Part shown: positions 1 to 5,506 of the stretch, piece after piece
How the letters are laid out: each line of letters starts with the position of its first letter
Numbering within the stretch: position 1 is the first letter of the stretch
DNA from: Eubacteriales bacterium
Lineage (GTDB): Bacteria > Bacillota > Clostridia > Oscillospirales > CAG-272
Assembly: GCA_028709565.1 (NCBI GenBank)
Contig: JAQVWU010000045.1
Coordinates: 1-12,324, forward strand
Length of the DNA stretch: 12,324 nt
Reading direction: 5' to 3'
The notes under the pieces: generated by a model
Databases searched by the model: none
Told to the model about the DNA's origin: nothing
Seen by the model: the letters and a program-made list of their open reading frames with translations, nothing else
Made by a program: the position numbers and the translations under genes

Positions 1-129
1 ACTAACTTCCAGATATTCAGCGATCTCAACTTTAATTCCGGGAATTTCTTCCAAGTGCTCTCGCAAAAGGCTAAAATTCTGATGAGGACTATTGCCTGAC
101 CATCCGGGAATCAAAAAATAGATCTTAGG
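1..129 (-). pseudogene. Fragment of an unidentified, possibly alpha/beta-hydrolase-like protein, running off the window edge
   Basis: Minus-strand frame read from 129 to the window edge stays open for 43 codons. It contains IYFLIPGWSGN followed by a predicted amphipathic helix (SLLREHLEEIPG) and a strand-like KVEIAEYL. A hydrophobic strand ending in a Pro-Gly-Trp-Ser-Gly loop near the N terminus resembles the first strand and oxyanion loop of alpha/beta hydrolases, but 43 residues are not enough to assign a family. The frame begins straight after a TGA at 130-132 and has no ATG or GTG. The only possible initiator is a TTG at 114-112 without a visible ribosome binding site, and using it would cut off the first strand. 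I therefore read it as a gene whose first codons were lost at the junction with feoB. It could also be a real gene with an unusual start, or an assembly chimera. Confidence 0.4.
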
Positions 130-1075
130 TCAGAAACCTGTCAATCCTGTGGTCCCGTTCTGCATATCCTTCTTTCTTTACCGTAACAACCTCTCGGGCG
201 ACGGATTCGCAGGTTTTTACAATCCGGGTTACCATCATATCCCTCAGATTGTCACGCCCGATATCGGTATGATTCAGCAATGCGCCGGCTTCCTCCAGCT
301 TTTGACTGATACCGGGGTCCACTGTGAGATCACGGCTAAGATGGCTGCTGAGCGAAGCTAGCAGTTTCACGTCCCCTTCCAGCAGTCTGAGCGAAACCCA
401 GCGGCTGTCTATATGCTCGGGCAGCGCGTCAGCGACGGCAGGCTTTAACAGGGAAACCGCCGCTTCGATTTCATCGCCGTAGGTTATACGCAGCCGTTTG
501 TCGGCGGGCGGTTCTTCGGCAAGGGCGGCAATCGCTTCCATCAGCGCGTCCAGTCCTTTTTTGCTGCGGGCACTGGTACCCACTGCCGGTATGCCCAGCC
601 GGCGGGAAAGCAGCTCCAGATCAATCGATATCTTCTTTTTTTTTGCTTCATCCATCAGATTCACGCACAGCACGACCCTGCCGGTGACCTCTGTTGTCTG
701 GAGCGCCAGATTAAGATTGCGCTCCAGACAGGTAGCGTCGGCAACAATCACCGTGACATCGGGCCGTCCGAAACATATAAAATCACGGGCGACTTCCTCC
801 TCGGCGGAATTAGCCATGAGCGAATAGGTACCGGGAATATCGACCATGACATAACTTTTGTCTTTATGCCGGCAAATACCCCGGGCGCCGGTGACCGTTT
901 TGCCCGGCCAGTTGCCGGTATGTTGATTTAACCCGGTAAGACCGTTGAAAAGCGTGCTTTTGCCCACATTGGGATTGCCAGCAAGGGCTACGATTAACTG
1001 TTCAGATTCATTTTGTGTATGTATGCCGCGGCAATTTAATAATCCGGCTCCCGTTGACCTGCCTGTTAATCCCAT
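125..1075 (-). CDS. feoB: Ferrous iron transport protein B, truncated to its cytosolic GTPase and GDI part
   Basis: FeoB is the inner-membrane Fe(II) transporter with an N-terminal GTP-binding domain. The start is the ATG at 1075, preceded by GGGAGG about seven bases upstream. A TTG in the same frame at 1093 lies upstream of that site and is rejected. The protein has 316 residues. G1 is GNPNVGKS (33-40), followed by HTGNWPGKTV. G3 is DIPGTYSL (79-86), G4 is NLMD (139-142), and a G5-like VGTSA lies at 165-169. The helical GDI region follows. The reading frame ends with RIDRFLT and a TAA, the point where normal FeoB proteins (roughly 650-780 residues) enter their first transmembrane helix. All gate and membrane segments are absent. 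The GTPase part looks intact, but iron cannot cross the membrane through this product alone. It lies 24 bp downstream of feoA. It is either a disrupted gene, a separate soluble FeoB-like GTPase, or an assembly artefact. Confidence 0.9.
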   Translation of the reverse strand: MGLTGRSTGAGLLNCRGIHTQNESEQLIVALAGNPNVGKSTLFNGLTGLNQHTGNWPGKTVTGARGICRHKDKSYVMVDIPGTYSLMANSAEEEVARDFICFGRPDVTVIVADATCLERNLNLALQTTEVTGRVVLCVNLMDEAKKKKISIDLELLSRRLGIPAVGTSARSKKGLDALMEAIAALAEEPPADKRLRITYGDEIEAAVSLLKPAVADALPEHIDSRWVSLRLLEGDVKLLASLSSHLSRDLTVDPGISQKLEEAGALLNHTDIGRDNLRDMMVTRIVKTCESVAREVVTVKKEGYAERDHRIDRFLT

Positions 1076-1099
1076 CGGTAATCCTCCCGTCAAATCTAA

Positions 1100-1348
1100 T
1101 CAGAGTATTGATACCAATATCCGTTCCGAAGCATCCGACCGCAGAGCTATGACGGCTCCTCTTATCAGATACGCTACCGGATTGCCGGAGGGGTTTTTAT
1201 ACAGAGGTTCAATCTCGGTGCCGTCGATTATGCCGAGGTCGAGCATACGCCGTCTGTTTACACCGTCGGAGGTGAGGGATGTGACCACCGCTTTTTTACC
1301 GACCGGCAGCATATTTAAGGGTATTTGACCATTGTACAGGTTATTCAT
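1100..1348 (-). CDS. feoA: Ferrous iron transport protein A (SH3-like)
   Basis: FeoA is a small cytosolic SH3-like protein that works with FeoB in Fe(II) uptake. The 82 residues are a normal length for the family. Recognisable features are the N-terminal LNMLPVGKKAVVTSL, the RRRMLDLGIIDGTEIEPLYKN core with the conserved R-x-LDLG-x-x-x-G pattern, and the C-terminal strand IRGAVIALRSDASERILV. The ATG at 1348 has a GGGAG about nine bases upstream. It is the first gene of the feoAB unit, transcribed divergently from the solute-binding protein pair. A perfect inverted repeat (1377-1395) sits between its likely promoter and its start and may be a regulator site. Confidence 0.93.
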   Translation of the reverse strand: MNNLYNGQIPLNMLPVGKKAVVTSLTSDGVNRRRMLDLGIIDGTEIEPLYKNPSGNPVAYLIRGAVIALRSDASERILVSIL

Positions 1349-1376
1349 TTAAATGTTCTCCCAAACACAATATTCA

Positions 1377-1395
1377 AGGGAAAAAATGTTTCCCT
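1377..1395. promoter_or_regulatory. Perfect inverted repeat upstream of feoA, possible operator
   Basis: AGGGAAAAAATGTTTCCCT has 7-bp perfect arms around a 5-bp centre and lies about 30 bp upstream of the feoA ATG, inside the predicted leader. Iron repressors bind 15-19 bp palindromes in this position, but the sequence does not match the usual Fur or DtxR boxes. The assignment rests on symmetry and location only. Confidence 0.4.
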
Positions 1396-1432
1396 ACACT
1401 AATATATGACGCGCGGCTTGAATGTGTTAGAT

Positions 1433-1462
1433 ATATTAAAGTAAAAATCTTTACGAATGCAA
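1433..1462 (-). promoter_or_regulatory. Candidate sigma-A promoter for feoAB
   Basis: On the minus strand a TTGCAT (-35, 1462-1457) is followed after 18 bp by TAATAT (-10, 1438-1433). This gives a leader of about 80 bases before feoA. A 5-bp inverted repeat GTAAA/TTTAC (1441-1454) sits in the spacer. The match is moderate and the region is AT-rich. Confidence 0.4.
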
Positions 1463-1519
1463 CCGAATCGTTTATGCAACTTGACGTAAAATAGATGGCA
1501 TAAATATGATAAAATTACA

Positions 1520-1548
1520 TTGACATTTTGTAAATATTATAGTAAAAT
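1520..1548 (+). promoter_or_regulatory. Sigma-A promoter for the tandem solute-binding protein genes
   Basis: A perfect -35 box TTGACA (1520-1525) is separated by the ideal 17 bp from TAAAAT (1543-1548), one mismatch from the -10 consensus. The expected start near 1555 leaves a leader of about 120 bases before the ATG at 1678. Confidence 0.75.
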
Positions 1549-1577
1549 AATATTATATTATTAGAAATAATATTATA
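1545..1577. repeat. Two direct copies of a palindrome-bearing 13-mer over the transcription start
   Basis: AAATAATATTATA occurs at 1545-1557 and again at 1565-1577, exactly 20 bp apart. Each copy contains the self-complementary octamer TAATATTA (1548-1555 and 1568-1575). The two copies would face the same side of the helix and overlap the -10 box and start site, an arrangement typical of paired repressor sites. The low base complexity makes chance occurrence possible. Confidence 0.4.
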
Positions 1578-1677
1578 ATCATGTCAATAGGCATTGACCT
1601 TCAATGAACAATCGGAGTCATATTCGGTACATTCCGTTATTTTTTATTATTATTTTACTTTTCTTAAGGAGATTACT

Positions 1678-3183
1678 ATGAATCGGAACATCCTGCGGAC
1701 CATGTCACTGCTTTTTGCCGCGCTTTTTATTATTTCTGCCGTTTCATGCTCGGAACAGTCCGGCGGAACAGAAAAAAAACCTGATGCCACTTTAGCCGGA
1801 ATAACCGAGGAAACCGGAGAAGTCCGGGATACTCGTTTTGACGGTGTGAATTTCGAAGGACGCAGTTTCCGCGTCTACACCAGCGCCGATTCCACCGACG
1901 CCACCAACGCCAACCAGATGATTGAGGGCAGCGGTGAACTCAACGGCGATGTCGTAAACGACGCGGTGTTCAACCGCAATTTAACCGTATCGGAGCTGCT
2001 CAACATTGTATACGTCTTTACCCAGGCCAATCTGACTTATGACAATGCCGAAGCTGAAGTACGCAAGATGGTCATGTCCGCTTCCGACGATTACGACCTG
2101 ATGATTAACGACGTGCGTTCCTTTGCCGCGCTGACCGACGAAAATATGTTCATCAATATCGCGAAGGCCGATAATTTCGATTATACGAAAAACTACTGGT
2201 ACGCCGCCGCGATGGAGGACCTGCAGATAATCCCCGGCATGGCCTATCTGATGGCGGGCGACTATTTTATGGACGTCATTGCCTCCTGCCACGCTCTGTT
2301 TTACAATAAAAAAATTATCGAAGCCAATTACGGCAGTCCCGAGCATATATACGAACTGGTGCTCGACGGCAAATGGACCTATGAAAACATGACCGCTCTG
2401 ATTGAAGAAACCTATGTGGACCTCAACGGCGACGGGAAGCCAAACGAAGGGGACCAGTTCGGCTTCGCAGTTCACGGCACATGGGGCTGCGCCATACCCT
2501 TTATAGGCTCAAGCGGCATAAAGTTCATCGACCGGTCCTCCGGCATACCCGAGTTTTCCTTCAATAACGAACGTTCGGTTACATATCTTGAAGAACTCAA
2601 CGATCTTTTCTGGAGCTACGGCACCATTACCTCAATCAAGGACAGCGCCGATATGGCTCTGGGTCTGCGCAACATGTTCGGTTCGGAACTGACGGTCATC
2701 GTCGGTTATAACCGTCTGGGCAACCTGGAGAAGATGCGGGATATAACCAACTTCGAAATCGGGGTAATCCCCTATCCGAAACTGTTCGAGTCGGACGATT
2801 ATACCACCAGCATACACGATACCACCGAGATGGGTGTCATACCGATAACCAGTCTGGACAACGACTTTGTGACCGCGGTGATTGAGGTGCTCAACCGGGA
2901 GACCTCGGTTATGCTCATGCCGGTCTATTACGAAACCGCCCTCAAGGTAAAATATATCACCGACTCCATGAGCGCGACCATGATCGATTTAATCCATGAC
3001 AGCTTCGGCTCAACCTTCCCGCTGGCATATGACAACTCGCTCAACGGCATAATGCTCCACTCCTTCTCCGACCCGCTCACCGCCAAGAATACCGATTTTG
3101 CCTCAACCTACGCTAAACTTGAACCGACAGCGCTGGCCAATCTTGAAAAAATGATTAACGCTATCCTGGAAAACAATGCATGA
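1678..3183 (+). CDS. Extracellular solute-binding lipoprotein (ABC-type, carbohydrate family), copy 1
   Basis: Predicted membrane-anchored receptor of an ABC importer, 501 residues. The start is the ATG at 1678, six bases after AAGGAG. A lipoprotein signal peptide has basic residues (R3, R7), a hydrophobic stretch 9-22 and a lipobox ending at C24. A low-complexity linker (25-50) leads into the binding domain beginning RFDGVNFEGRSFRVYTS. The ELNGDVVNDAVFNRN segment (87-101) is typical of this large clostridial family of sugar-binding proteins. The GKWTYENM motif (231-238) is followed by a 12-residue EF-hand-like calcium loop with D248, N250, D252 and D259. The ligand cannot be read from sequence. 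It is first in a two-gene unit, 36 bp before a paralogue. No permease or ATPase gene is nearby. Confidence 0.85.
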   Translation: MNRNILRTMSLLFAALFIISAVSCSEQSGGTEKKPDATLAGITEETGEVRDTRFDGVNFEGRSFRVYTSADSTDATNANQMIEGSGELNGDVVNDAVFNRNLTVSELLNIVYVFTQANLTYDNAEAEVRKMVMSASDDYDLMINDVRSFAALTDENMFINIAKADNFDYTKNYWYAAAMEDLQIIPGMAYLMAGDYFMDVIASCHALFYNKKIIEANYGSPEHIYELVLDGKWTYENMTALIEETYVDLNGDGKPNEGDQFGFAVHGTWGCAIPFIGSSGIKFIDRSSGIPEFSFNNERSVTYLEELNDLFWSYGTITSIKDSADMALGLRNMFGSELTVIVGYNRLGNLEKMRDITNFEIGVIPYPKLFESDDYTTSIHDTTEMGVIPITSLDNDFVTAVIEVLNRETSVMLMPVYYETALKVKYITDSMSATMIDLIHDSFGSTFPLAYDNSLNGIMLHSFSDPLTAKNTDFASTYAKLEPTALANLEKMINAILENNA

Positions 3184-3219
3184 CGGTTATTAAATAATTG
3201 ATTTTCGGAGGGAATTATC

Positions 3220-4719
3220 ATGAACCGGTATATATCACGCATACTTTCACTGCTCTTTGCCGCGCTCTTTATTATAGCAGCCGTCTCCTGTTCGGATCAG
3301 GACGCAGTAGGAGACAATATAGCGGACGGCACCACAGCCGCGACCGAAACCGAAGAAACCCGCGATACCCGTTTTGACGGTGTGAATTTCGAGGGGCGCG
3401 ATTTCCGCGTCTACACCAGCGCCGACGCCACCGACGCCACCAACGCAAACATGATGATTGAGGGCACCGGCGAGCTCAACGGGGAGGTCGTGAATGACGC
3501 GGTATTTAACCGCAACATGGCGGTCAGGGAATTGCTCAACATCAATTTCGTCTTTACCCAGGCCAATCTGACCTATTCGAATGCCGAAGCGGAAATACGT
3601 AAAATGGTAATGGCGGCTTCAGATGATTATGACGTCATGATTAACGACGTGCTTGCGCTGGGCGCGCTGACCGACGAAAACATGTTTGTCAATATCGCGA
3701 ATGCCGAAAATTTCGATTATACTAAAAATTACTGGTATGCCGCCGCGATGGAGGACCTGCAGATAATCCCGGGCATGGCCTATCTTATGGCCGGCGACTA
3801 TTTTATGGATGTCATCGGTTCCTGCCACGCCCTCTTTTACAATGAAAATATCATAGAATCATTTTACGGCAGCCCCGAATACATATACGAACTGGTGCTT
3901 GACGGTAAATGGACCTATGAAAGCATGACCGCTATAATCGAGGAGACATATGTCGATATTAACGGCGACGGAAAGCCGAACGAAGGCGATCAGTTCGGTT
4001 TCACCGTTCAGGGCACATGGGGTTCGGTTATACCATTTATAGGATCCAGCGGCATTCAATTTATCGACCGCTCTTCCGGTATGCCCGAATTTGCCTTCAA
4101 TAACGAGTATTCGGTTTCCTATCTTGAGGCACTCAACAAGATCTTCTGGAACATCGGCACCCTTACCTCAATATCCGCCTCCGCCGACATAACCCAGGGA
4201 CTGCGTAATCTGTTTGGTTCGGAACTGACCGTCATTGTCGGCTATAACCGGCTGGGAGATCTGGAAAGGATGCGGGACATCACCAACTTTGAAATCGGTG
4301 TAATCCCCTATCCGAAGCCCTTCGAATCGGATAAATACACCACGAGTATACACGATACCACCGAGATGGGGGTCATTCCGATAACCAGTCTGGACAACGA
4401 TTTTGTCACCACGGTGATTGAGGTGCTCAACCGGGAGACCTCGGTTATGCTCATGCCGGTTTATTACGAAACCGCGCTGAAAGTAAAATATATCACCGAC
4501 TCCTTGAGCGCTACCATGATCGATATCATACACGACAACTTCGGTTCCACCTTCCCCCTGGCCTACAGCAACTCGCTCAACGGTATATTGCTCCACGCGT
4601 TCACCGACCCGCTCACCGCCAAAAGCACCGATTTCGCCTCCACCTACGCCAAGCTTGAACCTACAGCCCAGGCAAATCTGGAAAAGATGATAGCCGCCAT
4701 ACTGGAAAACAACTCATAA
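3220..4719 (+). CDS. Extracellular solute-binding lipoprotein, tandem paralogue (copy 2)
   Basis: Predicted ligand-capturing lipoprotein of 499 residues. The ATG at 3220 follows GGAGGG by seven bases. The signal peptide ends at lipobox cysteine C24, and the linker is rich in Thr, Ala and Glu. From RDTRFDGVNF onward it aligns without gaps to the upstream gene. I count 67 differences in 451 positions, about 85% identity. Differences cluster in the linker, around residues 144-148, and around 260-330, while the C-terminal third is nearly identical. The calcium-type loop is present (D246, N248, D250, D257). The changes at 260-330 could lie near the ligand cleft and tune specificity, which is inference. 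The pair is probably co-transcribed from the promoter at 1520 and ends at the terminator at 4740. Confidence 0.85.
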   Translation: MNRYISRILSLLFAALFIIAAVSCSDQDAVGDNIADGTTAATETEETRDTRFDGVNFEGRDFRVYTSADATDATNANMMIEGTGELNGEVVNDAVFNRNMAVRELLNINFVFTQANLTYSNAEAEIRKMVMAASDDYDVMINDVLALGALTDENMFVNIANAENFDYTKNYWYAAAMEDLQIIPGMAYLMAGDYFMDVIGSCHALFYNENIIESFYGSPEYIYELVLDGKWTYESMTAIIEETYVDINGDGKPNEGDQFGFTVQGTWGSVIPFIGSSGIQFIDRSSGMPEFAFNNEYSVSYLEALNKIFWNIGTLTSISASADITQGLRNLFGSELTVIVGYNRLGDLERMRDITNFEIGVIPYPKPFESDKYTTSIHDTTEMGVIPITSLDNDFVTTVIEVLNRETSVMLMPVYYETALKVKYITDSLSATMIDIIHDNFGSTFPLAYSNSLNGILLHAFTDPLTAKSTDFASTYAKLEPTAQANLEKMIAAILENNS

Positions 4720-4739
4720 AACGATAATTATAATAAAAA

Positions 4740-4771
4740 AAACGGTATAGCCGCTTTCGGTTATGCCGTTT
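4740..4771. terminator. Rho-independent terminator shared by convergent genes
   Basis: A 14-bp stem (4740-4753 with 4758-4771) closes on a CTTT tetraloop, 20 bp after the solute-binding protein stop and 23 bp beyond the methyltransferase stop on the other strand. Read on the plus strand the stem has two G-U wobbles and is followed by an interrupted T-rich tract. On the minus strand the same positions are A-C mismatches, but an unbroken run of U follows. It probably serves both transcripts. Confidence 0.8.
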
Positions 4772-4794
4772 CGTTATGTTTTGTTTTGTCTTAA

Positions 4795-5496
4795 TCAAAA
4801 ATCTGTATCAAGCTTTAAAATTTCGAACTTTCTTTTGCCGATATTATGTTTTTCCAGCCGCTTGAAACGGGCACTGCTGAGCTTTTGGGATTTGTCGGAG
4901 ATTATAGCCAGCACCGATTCCGGACGCAGACAGGGGATGAGATTGTCCGGGAAGGACCCCTCTCCCTGCCAGGTAACTAGTTTGCCGTAGGGAACATCGG
5001 TTATGATTATGTCCGGTTTGAATGCGAGCGCCGCATAATCATAGCCGAGGGCGTCCGCTTTGAAGATTGTTGTGCTTATATCGGTTTTATCGGCAATCAG
5101 TTTCAGCCGTCCGGCGCTTTCAATCGCATCGGCGTAATTTTGTTTGCCATGACTTAACTGAAGCTTCTTCAGACGTTCGATTCTTCGGTTCATGCCCGCG
5201 GAACCCAGCAGCGCCAGATTGTCCGCGGCAAGGCTGAGGGCATTTTCGTCGATATCTGAGCCTGTGAGGTTTGATATCTCTGAGTGGTTGAGAAATCCGA
5301 GCACGGTCAGCAGATATCCGCCACCGCAGCAGGGGTCGTAAACGGTCAGCCTGCGGCAGTCGGTGTAATCCAGGCAGCGGCGGAAAATCTCCTGAGCAAG
5401 GCGAACGGGGAAATTGGTAAAACCCGATTTATGAATGATTACCCTGCCGCTGGACAGGTCCTCAAAGTTTTCGTCGGGACAATATTTATACAGCAC
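4795..5496 (-). CDS. AviRa-type 23S rRNA guanine methyltransferase
   Basis: AviRa of Streptomyces viridochromogenes methylates a guanine (G2535, E. coli numbering) in 23S rRNA using S-adenosylmethionine and contributes to resistance to avilamycin-type orthosomycins. The 233 residues follow that family colinearly: SSGRVIIHKSGFTNFPVRLAQEIF (15-38), the SAM motif DPCCGGGYLLTVLG (54-67), GSDIDENAL (79-87) with the acidic ribose contact, DNLALLGSAGM (92-102), and the catalytic-type TDVPYGKLVTWQGEG (166-180). It starts with GTG at 5496, seven bases after AAAGG. That ribosome binding site adjoins the TAA of the glycoside hydrolase gene, leaving 10 bp between stop and start, so the two are almost certainly co-translated. 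The actual rRNA base in this organism is not known. It may be housekeeping or protective. Confidence 0.85.
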   Translation of the reverse strand: MLYKYCPDENFEDLSSGRVIIHKSGFTNFPVRLAQEIFRRCLDYTDCRRLTVYDPCCGGGYLLTVLGFLNHSEISNLTGSDIDENALSLAADNLALLGSAGMNRRIERLKKLQLSHGKQNYADAIESAGRLKLIADKTDISTTIFKADALGYDYAALAFKPDIIITDVPYGKLVTWQGEGSFPDNLIPCLRPESVLAIISDKSQKLSSARFKRLEKHNIGKRKFEILKLDTDF

Positions 5497-5506
5497 TTTT
5501 TTGCCT

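Larger units (their letters stand above)
1349..1677. other. Divergent AT-rich intergenic control region
   Basis: About 330 bp separate feoA from the first solute-binding protein gene and contain no convincing gene. The region holds a candidate feoA promoter on the minus strand, a strong promoter on the plus strand, and several short inverted repeats. GTCAAT-AGGC-ATTGAC at 1583-1598 is a perfect 6-bp hairpin or operator in the plus-strand leader. A weak 6-bp stem at 1613-1618/1631-1636 is followed by a T-rich stretch (1637-1665) just before the ribosome binding site. An in-frame ATG at 1594 exists, but it lacks a ribosome binding site and its extension is T-rich non-coding-like sequence. Confidence 0.7.

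Noticed and set aside
1076..1093. TTG start at 1093 for feoB
   Set aside because: The ribosome binding site GGGAGG lies between this TTG and the ATG at 1075, and FeoB proteins commonly begin MGLTG.
1583..1665. Riboswitch in the leader of the solute-binding protein genes
   Set aside because: Only two short hairpins and a T-rich tract are visible, and nothing matches a known riboswitch core.
1594..1677. N-terminal extension of the first solute-binding protein to an ATG at 1594
   Set aside because: It would place 28 residues encoded by T-rich leader DNA before a complete lipoprotein signal peptide. The ATG at 1678 has AAGGAG at ideal spacing and 1594 has none.
1981..2475. 164-codon open frame on the minus strand inside the first solute-binding protein gene
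   Set aside because: It is fully antisense to a gene with clear family motifs and ribosome binding site, has no start signal of its own, and its translation shows no recognisable domain. A similar antisense frame appears in the paralogue (4168-4596) because the sequences are related.
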